From Lachnospiraceae bacterium (GTDB taxonomy: Bacteria; Bacillota; Clostridia; Lachnospirales; Lachnospiraceae): DNA of 19,673 nucleotides. Below the pieces are notes generated by a model. It made no database searches, was not told the origin of the DNA, and saw nothing but the letters and a program-made list of their open reading frames with translations. Below are positions 10,301 through 16,917 of the stretch, one piece after another (positions within the stretch are counted from its first letter, which is position 1; each line of letters begins with the position of its first letter). Where the stretch lies: the NCBI GenBank assembly GCA_900754855.1, contig CAAEEI010000073.1, forward strand, positions 1-19,673, given 5' to 3'. Position numbers and translations under genes: made by a program.

Positions 10301-13300
10301 CAGGATGTTGCCGATGCCAATAAAGCTTTAGCGAAAAAAAGCAGCGAGCTGGCCAAAAAGGATCAAAAAGACTGGACGCAAGATGATCTTGATGAAATGG
10401 AAGAGCTGAAAACGCAGGTAGAGACTGCTTATCAGGACAGAGAAACCCAGAGTCAGAAATATGAGCAGAAAGTCAGGGATGCCCAGACGCCAAAGAGCGT
10501 GGAGACTACCGTGGCTTCCGGCGTAAATCTTGATTTTTCTTTTGGATTTATTATGACCTTTGGCAAAGATGACAAGAGCCAGTATTATTTTAAATCCATG
10601 GTATTGAATGCGGAGATTACCGGCGGCGCCAATGCAACGGTAAAATTCTCCACACCGATTGGTATATCCGTAAACCTTGGATTTGCCGGCGGAGGTACGG
10701 GAGATGCAACCTTTGTCGTGGAAGAACGAAAAGATATGCTGCATCCGAAGAAATACTATATTCAGGATTTAACGGTGGAAGATGAGAGCGGAGCAAATAA
10801 GATTAATGTATTCGATTGCAATATGAAAAATGCGGATCGAAAATTCGATGGATATGGAAGCTTCAGCCTGAAACCATACATTAACCTGTCGGTGGGCGCC
10901 GGGGTGCTGGCGGATCTCATCGAGGTGAGCATTAGTGGCGCTGCGAACTTCAACATGCAGTTCTTTACGACTGCGGATGAAAATAACGGAAATGTGAATC
11001 TTTCTTCTGCACTCAGTGTAAAAGTCTTAATGCTGGAACACAGCTGGACCATTGCCAGCGTCGATGTGAATCTTTTTGGCAACAGCACAAAGGCACGCTC
11101 CTTATTGAATCTGGAGGACGAAAATTATCTGTATGATCCTGCGGATACCCTGCAGGCAGAAGACCTTGGTTATATGCGAGGAGGAACTCGCTGGGGAACA
11201 AGAAGAGGATTACGAAGTCTGGATGAAAATAAAGGCGCTTACAGCGAAACACAGATTGGCGATAAGATTGCAGAAAATCCAGATTTTAAAATGATTTCTT
11301 TAGGAAATGGCGAATACCTGGCGGTATTTACCAATGTAGATCCAAAACGAACCGCCGTCAATGCCAAAGCGGTATATTATACCCTGTATAGTAACGGGGC
11401 ATGGAGTACGCCGAAAATGATTGAAGACGACGGAACGCTGGATCAGTATCCGGCGATTGCCGACCTGGGCAATCGTGGAGCAGTCATCACATGGTCTTCG
11501 GCGGAACAGGTATTTACCGAGGAAACAAGCCGCATTGCTATGCAAAATGATTTAAATCTGCATTGCGTTTTCTTTGATAAGACCAGTAAACGGATGAGCG
11601 AGGTGCAGGAGGTAACCAGGAAGACGACAGATTCTTATGAGGATCCAAATTATAATTACAGTGATTACAGTGCGGATGTAGCGGCAAATATTTCGTATAA
11701 TGATGATAAAATGATTATTTATTATCAGAAAAAGGAATATTCGGCAGGAACAACGGAATATCTGGGTGATGTCTTATTCCCGGAAGTGTCGGTAATGGCT
11801 GCCCGTACATACGACTTTAAGGGATCCAATGGCACAGAAGGTACATGGGAAACCTATACGCAAGCAGAACTTACAGAATTGGAAAATGCGCTTAAAGAAG
11901 CAGGATTGAGTGCTGAACAAAGTAAAGAGCGGGCAAAAGCTTATCAAACATGCTTCTATGGACAGGATATGTTCAGTTTTCTTCCGGCGGTGCGCATTGA
12001 AGAAAAACTGGATAGTGAAGGCTACTGGGAGAAAGGAAGTCAAACGGAAGTAAAAGAAATCGAAAGTTCGTCCGCACTGATTATCGATACCGATGCCATG
12101 AGTTACAATGATCTTGGCGTATTCGCCTATACGGTGGATTTAGACGGAAATCTGGATACATCCGGAGACCGGGATCTGTATATGCAGATTTATGATTTTA
12201 AGACCGACAGCTTTAAACATCCGGTTGTGATTACCAGCGACAGCGTGGAGGATCAGCGTATTCAGTTTGTACGGACTAATGGAGAAACCTATCTTTCCTG
12301 GATACATGCAGGCAATATCGTAGCCCTTAATATGTCCAATATCATCCATAATTATGATAAGCTTCTGCTAAAGGGACAAACTAAGGATGGCGACGGCTAC
12401 TATTATCTGAATAAAGCGCGGGTAGAAAACGGCGTCGGATATGATCCATGGTTTACGGTTGTGGAAGGAGAAGTGGCCACGGGAGATGAAAGCGTCAGCG
12501 CCATTACCGATTTCGATGTGGAAGCTTCTGATGCGTATGTATACTTTATGTGGACGCAGATGGATAATTCATTAAAGGACGGCATACAAGAAGGTACTGT
12601 GGAAGCCGACGATCCGGCCAATGCCAATATCGAAAAGCAGATGTATACGGTAAGATACGATGTCCGGAAAGAAAGAGCTACGAAACCGGTACAGATTACC
12701 AGCGGAAAAGGCGCGAATTATAATGATGTGACTTTTGCCGTAGAGGGCGATCAGTTAACCGGTCTGGTATATAGGGCAGAATCAAAAACGGTAACTTTGG
12801 ATGAGTACAATCAGATGATTGAAGATAATAATGCCAGTGCTGAAAAACAAAAAGCCAGAGCGCAAAAGAATGATCCTGTACAGGGGAATGAGCCGATGGA
12901 TACCCTCAACGACTGTGAATATGTGCCGTTTGCCGTAGCAGATAAAGAAAATGCCGCGCCATACGCTTTCCGGGTTAATCCAAAAGGGGAAATCAAAATT
13001 AAAAATGCAAAACTGGATGGCGGAAAGGCCGGACAGGATGCAACCCTAACCTTTGATCTGCTCAATGATGGTGTGGAAACCCTGTCCGATCTTACCATTA
13101 CGGCAACAGATCAAAACGGTAACGATATTTTATTTACGACCGGACAAAAGGAAGAGGACGTTTTACCGGCAGCAAAAATAAACATAGCAGAATTATGGGG
13201 CGGAGAATCCCTCAGCGAAAGTGGTTCGATGGCCATCGAAGAAAACGCAAAAGCAGTAAAAGCAACCATTACCGTAAAAGATAAGAGTGGAAAAGTACTG

Positions 13301-14569
13301 GCACAGGAAGTGGTGTCTGAAACACTGGAAAGTAAAGTACATATCGCTGACTTGAAAGCGGAACCAACCAGTCAGAGGAACCAGTATCAGATTACCGGTA
13401 CCATCGTCAACGACGGTTCGGCCACGGCACCGGCAGGAAAAGTCTCTCTGGGAACGCAAAAAGGAGAAAAACTGACACCTTGCGGTTCAGTAGACTATCC
13501 GATGTTATTACCGGGAGACAGCAGTACCTTCACCCGGACGATCACCGTAAAACCAGAAAACACCTTTGTGGAGGAAACGGATGAAATTGGCAATCTGACG
13601 GAAACGGGAACGATTTATGTGAAGTCCAGCGATGAGTTAGCACAGACAGTCATCAGACGCGAGGCTTATGCAGAGGAAATCGATAAAGTGAAAGCCATAA
13701 AAGCAGCGGGACTTGACGGCGTAACTGGAGACGAACTCATTATTAAGAGAGGAGAAAGCGTTGTTTTAAGTCCGGTGGTATCTTCTGCGCTGGCAGATGA
13801 AGCCAATGGCATTACCGGCATGGAAGGGCTGCAATATAAACTGGTTTCGGATAAAGAGGACATTGTCAGTATAAATGAGCAGGGAATCGCACAGACTTCT
13901 GCGGCCGGCAATGCCAAAGTGACATTGTATATTTATCCGCAGGATCGTATGTTCAGGGCGACAAATCACTCCCAGGGTTCAGACATTAAAAATGTTCTTG
14001 GTACCAATGAGGATGCTTACCTGACGGTTCCGGAAAAGGCAATTTACCAGAAAGAATTTGCCGTAAAAGTTTCCGCAACGCAGGATACCACGGTGACGCC
14101 GGGAGAAGATACGCCTCCGGATACCAATGGACAGGAAACCGGCAAACGGTTTACGAAAAAGGGTTATCAGTATAAAATCACTTCGGCCAAAACAGTGACC
14201 TTTATGGGGGTAAACAATAAGAAAGCGAAGAAGGTAACCATTCCGTCTCAGGTAAAATTCAATGGAGTGACTTATAAAGTCACCAGCATTGGGAAAAAAG
14301 CTTTGGCAGGCAATCGGAGATTGCGGACAGTAATTATTGGCAAAAATGTCACAAAAATTTCCCGAAGCGCTTTTGCGGGATGTCGTTCACTGCGAACCAT
14401 TCTGGTGCGGACAACCAAACTGAAAAAAATAAACAAAAAAGCATTTGCCAATATTCACCGGCGTGCCGTATTCCGCTTGTATGGTACAAAGAAACAGAAG
14501 AGAAGAACAAGAAAACTTTTTACAGCCAAAACAGGCTTTAGAAAGAAAACCATGAGAATCAAATATTAG
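7325..14569 (+). CDS. Main body of giant surface protein: Calx-beta, coiled coil, propeller-like repeats, CARDB, LRR_5 (BspA-type)
   Basis: 2414 residues, same frame as the signal-peptide fragment upstream; together about 2622 codons. Order of regions: remaining strands of Calx-beta 1 (8-64); Calx-beta 2 (65-172); a beta-rich region that may be a jelly roll (200-335); several unassigned beta modules (to about 975); a charged Lys/Glu/Ala/Gln coiled coil (979-1052); an all-beta glycine-rich domain (1058-1258); propeller-blade-like repeats with 'xYSNGAWSTP' and 'LYMQIYD' patterns (about 1314-1822); two CARDB-like domains (about 1890-2100); a Big-like domain (2118-2250); and BspA/LRR_5 repeats (2276-2414) with a very Lys/Arg-rich tail. 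There is no LPXTG sorting signal or C-terminal membrane helix, so anchoring is probably by charge or partners. Likely an extracellular adhesin or scaffold. As annotated from 7325 it has no signal peptide, so the ATG is probably not a real start. Calx-beta and LRR calls are solid; middle domains are tentative. Confidence 0.85.
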   Translation: MKQVSGVSTTLTFAPGEYQKEIILETLDNNQAESEEQIAFFLYDAEGTEIGADHTGYANIKDDEEAEKVIFAMKNRKISVDVDEDTAKVTIVRKSGIEQMAFVTVGTKGVTALAGRDYEAVKEDILFPAGVREKTVEIPIVGDRSEDRGFYVGISEDGVVREKGNEAAQVTIKKQEESQALRMVKSANGRSKSARASAKTKNITITNKGQIGSGGAFVTSGINLQFADRITIKYEVKGASSTTKCNKRTWHYDKNIQINITNAKGQNVETFSEDKVGQETYKGTKTFSRSMFSNDREFTRWDGLDRAKIWVKAEGRNGNTSASIQINSIVVSYPGVTFQINNDAPANYYTEKQYTSSSAYTGKNQLLLGKLYFGNNKNTITTVLHEEGKLDVRNRFSGVKNSQGVAANSNTVQFKGYRFQLPNAQNKYSEVLSNYTMTKSFLNKYRKYMYGGGSFTLIPVFEVKTAGITFNNDQAQVGKTANAKGDFKGYKAGSSLKNIAKLDTIQIQASANSGYAINAITLQSNRYTVSNAKDNNDKTSLVCGLGDNGDSAYTARISYEDASIKVMADPSFRETEEIKKGKVMYTDENDNVTVGNYQDSLWIKNIFMNKTYNIIGLAEDGYRPVWRDGTLDYDEDGVVENITVSYKPFTPVRGSVLPYTTQTATGRVYYSFEHQQPVGKPADIFGWITLRDRYILTGEEVEKGINGANITADGKQEQTKTGGTNKKNQREGFFRISSDTFSVVDYYLVNVNAYGEEGAVNTAFVMNPGAVKECVIDTADDLTITNPVISVQDKESGEYVPQTITRDDYGYYSALTNGDKNYRLEMRADKAGISITKGTLQFYDVNGKKVTEIEGTSVGDHNDGHFAFDFNPKDLELSAGTTLRVKFTDSQGHTYLQREVGMSLSQAIGNLDVANSFTFGGANTIVGLIGKVDSAFNMGWNGDFDDTLGDNVSNDTKTGDKIISVGFSKNAVNNEDNRSTIEKAAEEMAKKEQDVADANKALAKKSSELAKKDQKDWTQDDLDEMEELKTQVETAYQDRETQSQKYEQKVRDAQTPKSVETTVASGVNLDFSFGFIMTFGKDDKSQYYFKSMVLNAEITGGANATVKFSTPIGISVNLGFAGGGTGDATFVVEERKDMLHPKKYYIQDLTVEDESGANKINVFDCNMKNADRKFDGYGSFSLKPYINLSVGAGVLADLIEVSISGAANFNMQFFTTADENNGNVNLSSALSVKVLMLEHSWTIASVDVNLFGNSTKARSLLNLEDENYLYDPADTLQAEDLGYMRGGTRWGTRRGLRSLDENKGAYSETQIGDKIAENPDFKMISLGNGEYLAVFTNVDPKRTAVNAKAVYYTLYSNGAWSTPKMIEDDGTLDQYPAIADLGNRGAVITWSSAEQVFTEETSRIAMQNDLNLHCVFFDKTSKRMSEVQEVTRKTTDSYEDPNYNYSDYSADVAANISYNDDKMIIYYQKKEYSAGTTEYLGDVLFPEVSVMAARTYDFKGSNGTEGTWETYTQAELTELENALKEAGLSAEQSKERAKAYQTCFYGQDMFSFLPAVRIEEKLDSEGYWEKGSQTEVKEIESSSALIIDTDAMSYNDLGVFAYTVDLDGNLDTSGDRDLYMQIYDFKTDSFKHPVVITSDSVEDQRIQFVRTNGETYLSWIHAGNIVALNMSNIIHNYDKLLLKGQTKDGDGYYYLNKARVENGVGYDPWFTVVEGEVATGDESVSAITDFDVEASDAYVYFMWTQMDNSLKDGIQEGTVEADDPANANIEKQMYTVRYDVRKERATKPVQITSGKGANYNDVTFAVEGDQLTGLVYRAESKTVTLDEYNQMIEDNNASAEKQKARAQKNDPVQGNEPMDTLNDCEYVPFAVADKENAAPYAFRVNPKGEIKIKNAKLDGGKAGQDATLTFDLLNDGVETLSDLTITATDQNGNDILFTTGQKEEDVLPAAKINIAELWGGESLSESGSMAIEENAKAVKATITVKDKSGKVLAQEVVSETLESKVHIADLKAEPTSQRNQYQITGTIVNDGSATAPAGKVSLGTQKGEKLTPCGSVDYPMLLPGDSSTFTRTITVKPENTFVEETDEIGNLTETGTIYVKSSDELAQTVIRREAYAEEIDKVKAIKAAGLDGVTGDELIIKRGESVVLSPVVSSALADEANGITGMEGLQYKLVSDKEDIVSINEQGIAQTSAAGNAKVTLYIYPQDRMFRATNHSQGSDIKNVLGTNEDAYLTVPEKAIYQKEFAVKVSATQDTTVTPGEDTPPDTNGQETGKRFTKKGYQYKITSAKTVTFMGVNNKKAKKVTIPSQVKFNGVTYKVTSIGKKALAGNRRLRTVIIGKNVTKISRSAFAGCRSLRTILVRTTKLKKINKKAFANIHRRAVFRLYGTKKQKRRTRKLFTAKTGFRKKTMRIKY

Positions 14570-14580
14570 GAGGTAATTAC
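14567..14580 (+). promoter_or_regulatory. Strong ribosome binding site overlapping the upstream stop codon
   Basis: TAGGAGGTAATTAC precedes the peptide ATG at 14581. The AGGAGG core shares bases with the TAG stop of the giant gene and lies 7 bp from the ATG. This near-ideal site is the main evidence, with the leader motif, that the tiny ORF is translated and that it belongs to the same operon as the surface protein. Confidence 0.85.
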
Positions 14581-14733
14581 ATGGAAGAAGTAAAGAAAAA
14601 TGAACAGCAGCAGGCAGAGGAAGCACAGGAACTGGATTTTGATCAGTTAGAACAGGTCAGCGGCGGAACCATTGCCAATGCAAAAAAGAAAAAAACCCAG
14701 GGAATCGATGATGAAGTGGCATCCCGATTCTAA
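14581..14733 (+). CDS. Double-glycine leader peptide precursor (putative bacteriocin-like or signalling peptide)
   Basis: 50-residue ORF. The Glu/Gln-rich leader (1-29) ends in LDFDQLEQVSGG, matching the C39/double-glycine pattern with Leu at -12, Leu at -7, Val at -4 and Gly-Gly at -2/-1. Cleavage after Gly29 would release a 21-residue peptide beginning TIANAKKKK and ending DEVASRF. The product has no Cys, so neither disulfides nor Cys-based lanthionine bridges; it contains a run of four lysines followed by an acidic stretch. The NHLM-type ABC pair at 2-3882 is the natural exporter, and an NRPS-type enzyme gene follows. Possible roles are an unmodified peptide, a scaffold for modification by the neighbouring enzymes, or a quorum signal. 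It matches no named bacteriocin family I recognise. The leader call is strong; function is open. Confidence 0.82.
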   Translation: MEEVKKNEQQQAEEAQELDFDQLEQVSGGTIANAKKKKTQGIDDEVASRF

Positions 14734-14768
14734 AACAGACAGGAGTATTCCACGAACAAAATGAGAAC

Positions 14769-14787
14769 AGAAACGGTGCCCGTTTCT
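14769..14787. promoter_or_regulatory. Perfect 8-3-8 palindrome, possible operator (weak terminator alternative)
   Basis: AGAAACGG-TGC-CCGTTTCT is a perfect inverted repeat 36 bp after the peptide stop. It is not followed by a T-run on either strand, so it is a poor intrinsic terminator. It ends 17 bp before a TATAAT box, so it covers where a -35 element would be, which fits a repressor or activator site. Confidence 0.5.
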
Positions 14788-14810
14788 AAAAAGTACAGTT
14801 AACGTATAAT
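14783..14810 (+). promoter_or_regulatory. Candidate promoter for the NRPS gene
   Basis: A consensus TATAAT lies at 14805-14810. The best -35 candidate, TTTCTA at 14783-14788 with 16-bp spacing, is poor and overlaps the palindrome, so the promoter would need an activator or be weak. It would give a leader RNA of roughly 115 nt before the NRPS start. Confidence 0.4.
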
Positions 14811-14822
14811 TGGCAAACAACC

Positions 14823-14875
14823 CCGGGGGCTTGAGATGATTGTATAAAAAAGTGGCAGTGATCTCAGGCCTCTGG
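14823..14875 (+). promoter_or_regulatory. Long hairpin in the NRPS leader RNA
   Basis: Bases 14823-14837 pair with 14861-14875 over 15 continuous pairs including three G-U, with a 23-base loop. Core arms are GCTTGAGAT and ATCTCAGGC. No T-run follows, so it is not a classic terminator. It is not a T-box or riboswitch I recognise. It may shape or protect the 5' leader of the downstream message. Confidence 0.4.
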
Positions 14876-14931
14876 TATATTTAGAGGAAGAAAAGATAAA
14901 GAAAAAGCAGAGCAGGGGGACAGAGGAATCA

Positions 14932-16917
14932 ATGAAATACTTAAAAATGTCTATGCCACAGATGAATATCTGGGAGATGATGAAAAAATATGAAGGTTCC
15001 TGCATAGGAAATATCGGAGGGATATTGCATCTGCATGGGAAAATAGAAGAAAAAGAGGTTTATCAGGCGGTAAGCCGGACGCAATATCTCCATCCAGCCC
15101 TGCGCCTTTGTGTAAATCAGGAAGGAAATCTCTATCTTTCCACGTCTGCGGATGTGGATTTTACCGTCATTGACGCCACAAAATATACCCGGGAGCAAAT
15201 GGACGAAGAGATGCAGCGATTAATGAATTGCCCGGTGTTTGCAAGGGATAAAATCCTGGTTCGTTACTATTTATTTAAAAAAGAGGATAACTGGAAACTT
15301 ATGGGAGTATATCATCATTTAATTTGTGATGGTATCGCCCTGCAAAAGATAGTAAAACAGGTGTATGCGCTGCTATATGACCGGGAAGATCCGGGATGGA
15401 AGCCATCGGCATTGCCGGATATACGTTTTATCGCCTCCTTACAGAGAACAGAAGAAAAAGAGGAAAAAAGGAATCTGTCCACAGCACAGAAAAAATTTTT
15501 TGCCCGGTATCAACAGGAAAATTTTGTTTTTCCCCATCGACGAGGAAAGGATACGGGAGAAGCCGGAATCTATCGAAGATGGATCAAAAAAGAAGAATGG
15601 GAGCGGCTGTTTTCGGATGAAAAAAAAGAAGCGTGGACGGCGGAAGAGCTGTATGAAGGGGCATTTGCCTGGTATTACGCTGAAATCACCGGGGAAAAGC
15701 AGGTATCTCTGGGAAGAGTAATGCTCAATCGAAGAAAAAAAGAAATGGATTGTGTCGGAATGTATGCCAACACGTTACCTCTGCTCATCAGGACCGATGC
15801 GGAGCAATCTTTTTGTTCCCTGTGCATGCAGATCAGACAGGAACATTTTTCTTTATGGAAAAACAGCGATCTTTCCGTAAAAGAAATCAGACAATGGCAG
15901 GGGTTAACCGGTAAACTTTATGAGACCTGTATCACGTATCGGCCATGGAAACGTCTGCCGGGAGAACAACGGGGGCTGGTGAGAGAGATAGAGAGTGAAG
16001 TTGTCGAGGTTCCCCTGCGCCTGATGATTGATCAACATACGCATGGTATTTTACTGACTTATAAATACCAAAAAGAAGTGTACACCGAAAAAGAAATAGG
16101 TATACTGGATAAAACGCTGGAAAGAATTATCCGGGAAGGTCTTTCGGGAAAAACCCGGCGGGAGATAAAGGTTTGTGATAAGCAGCAGGGAAAAGACGGA
16201 AACCAAAAGCACGGGGAGCAAAAGCAGAAGAAGCAAAAGTACAGGGAGGAAACTCATACAGAGCAGAAGGATATACCGGATATTTTTGATTGTTTTTTTA
16301 AAGAAGCCTGTCTTCATCCCCGTGAAATCCTGTGGATAGATCTTTCAGCGGAGAAAGTGAAAACGGTTACTTATGAAGAAGCGACCCAAATGGTGGTGTG
16401 GCTGGGAGAAAAAATACGAATACAAAAAGAAATGCCAGGTGCAGGAAACAAATCTGTGGAAAAACCAGAAACGGCACAAAGGCAGCCGGTGATTGGACTT
16501 TATCTGAAAAGAAGCTACAGACTTTCTCTGGCCATGTTGGCCGTATTGTCCATAGAGGGGATATTTTATCCGGTGGATATTCGGGAGAAGGGAAACCGTT
16601 TAAAAGCGATGCAGCGTCAGGTAGATTTGCTGCTGACGGAAGAGCTGCTGACAGCGTGTGACAGCGTGGATAGAGCAATGGAAAAGGGAAAAAGCTGTTC
16701 TGGAAAAGCAGACGGGAGTTTTTTTTGCACAGAGCAGGCGGGAACATGGCAAAGGCGGGGGGATTCTGGCTTACCGAATGAGTACTTCCGGAAGCACAGG
16801 GCAGCCCAAGGTGGCAGAGATTTACCGGAAATCGCTGAATCTGCGTCTTGCCTGGATGATTCGGGAATTTTCCATGAAAGGAAGCCGGGTATTGCAAAAA
16901 ACGAAGGATACTTTTGA
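14932..16917 (+). CDS. N-terminal part of broken EntF-like NRPS: condensation domain and start of adenylation domain
   Basis: First half of a C-A-PCP-TE nonribosomal peptide synthetase module. Residues 1-420 are a condensation domain with the catalytic HHLICDG motif (His128, His129, Asp133); an acceptor-site C domain joins a donor acyl or aminoacyl group to the amino acid on the carrier. A charged Lys/Gln/Glu linker (about 425-450) follows, then the start of an AMP-binding domain (DIFDCFFKEA..., VIGLYLKRSYRLSLAMLAVL). Meaningful sequence stops near residue 573, where a 10-bp tandem duplication (16649-16668) shifts the frame; the last roughly 87 residues to the TGA are out-of-frame. Deleting one repeat copy gives a single 1309-residue protein. 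Start set by AGAGGA 4 bp before the ATG. No upstream loading module is present, so the donor is unknown; an acyl-CoA or a peptide are options. Confidence 0.85.
   Translation: MKYLKMSMPQMNIWEMMKKYEGSCIGNIGGILHLHGKIEEKEVYQAVSRTQYLHPALRLCVNQEGNLYLSTSADVDFTVIDATKYTREQMDEEMQRLMNCPVFARDKILVRYYLFKKEDNWKLMGVYHHLICDGIALQKIVKQVYALLYDREDPGWKPSALPDIRFIASLQRTEEKEEKRNLSTAQKKFFARYQQENFVFPHRRGKDTGEAGIYRRWIKKEEWERLFSDEKKEAWTAEELYEGAFAWYYAEITGEKQVSLGRVMLNRRKKEMDCVGMYANTLPLLIRTDAEQSFCSLCMQIRQEHFSLWKNSDLSVKEIRQWQGLTGKLYETCITYRPWKRLPGEQRGLVREIESEVVEVPLRLMIDQHTHGILLTYKYQKEVYTEKEIGILDKTLERIIREGLSGKTRREIKVCDKQQGKDGNQKHGEQKQKKQKYREETHTEQKDIPDIFDCFFKEACLHPREILWIDLSAEKVKTVTYEEATQMVVWLGEKIRIQKEMPGAGNKSVEKPETAQRQPVIGLYLKRSYRLSLAMLAVLSIEGIFYPVDIREKGNRLKAMQRQVDLLLTEELLTACDSVDRAMEKGKSCSGKADGSFFCTEQAGTWQRRGDSGLPNEYFRKHRAAQGGRDLPEIAESASCLDDSGIFHERKPGIAKNEGYF
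16649..16668 (+). repeat. Perfect 10-bp tandem duplication causing a frameshift in the NRPS gene
   Basis: Two adjacent copies of TGACAGCGTG. A 10-bp insertion changes the frame by +1, exactly the shift between the two halves of the NRPS. Removing one copy gives the smooth junction LLTEELLTAWIEQWKREKAV with the A domain then in frame to the end. This is the hallmark of slipped-strand duplication. Confidence 0.88.

Noticed and set aside
14761..14802. Small ORF MRTETVPVSKKYS in the gap after the double-glycine peptide
   Set aside because: Its only ribosome-like AGGAG is about 15 bp from the ATG and it overlaps the palindrome; 13 codons occur easily by chance.
14840..14870. T-box-like GTGGCA in the NRPS leader (tempting for a serine enzyme)
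   Set aside because: The conserved T-box antiterminator core is not present and there is no terminator T-run.
16719..16726. Run of eight T as the cause of the NRPS frameshift (slippage to seven T would also restore the frame)
   Set aside because: The 10-bp perfect tandem duplication 50 bp upstream gives the same frame change, and its removal yields a smoother, less Cys-rich protein between the two motifs. The T-run stays a second-best explanation.
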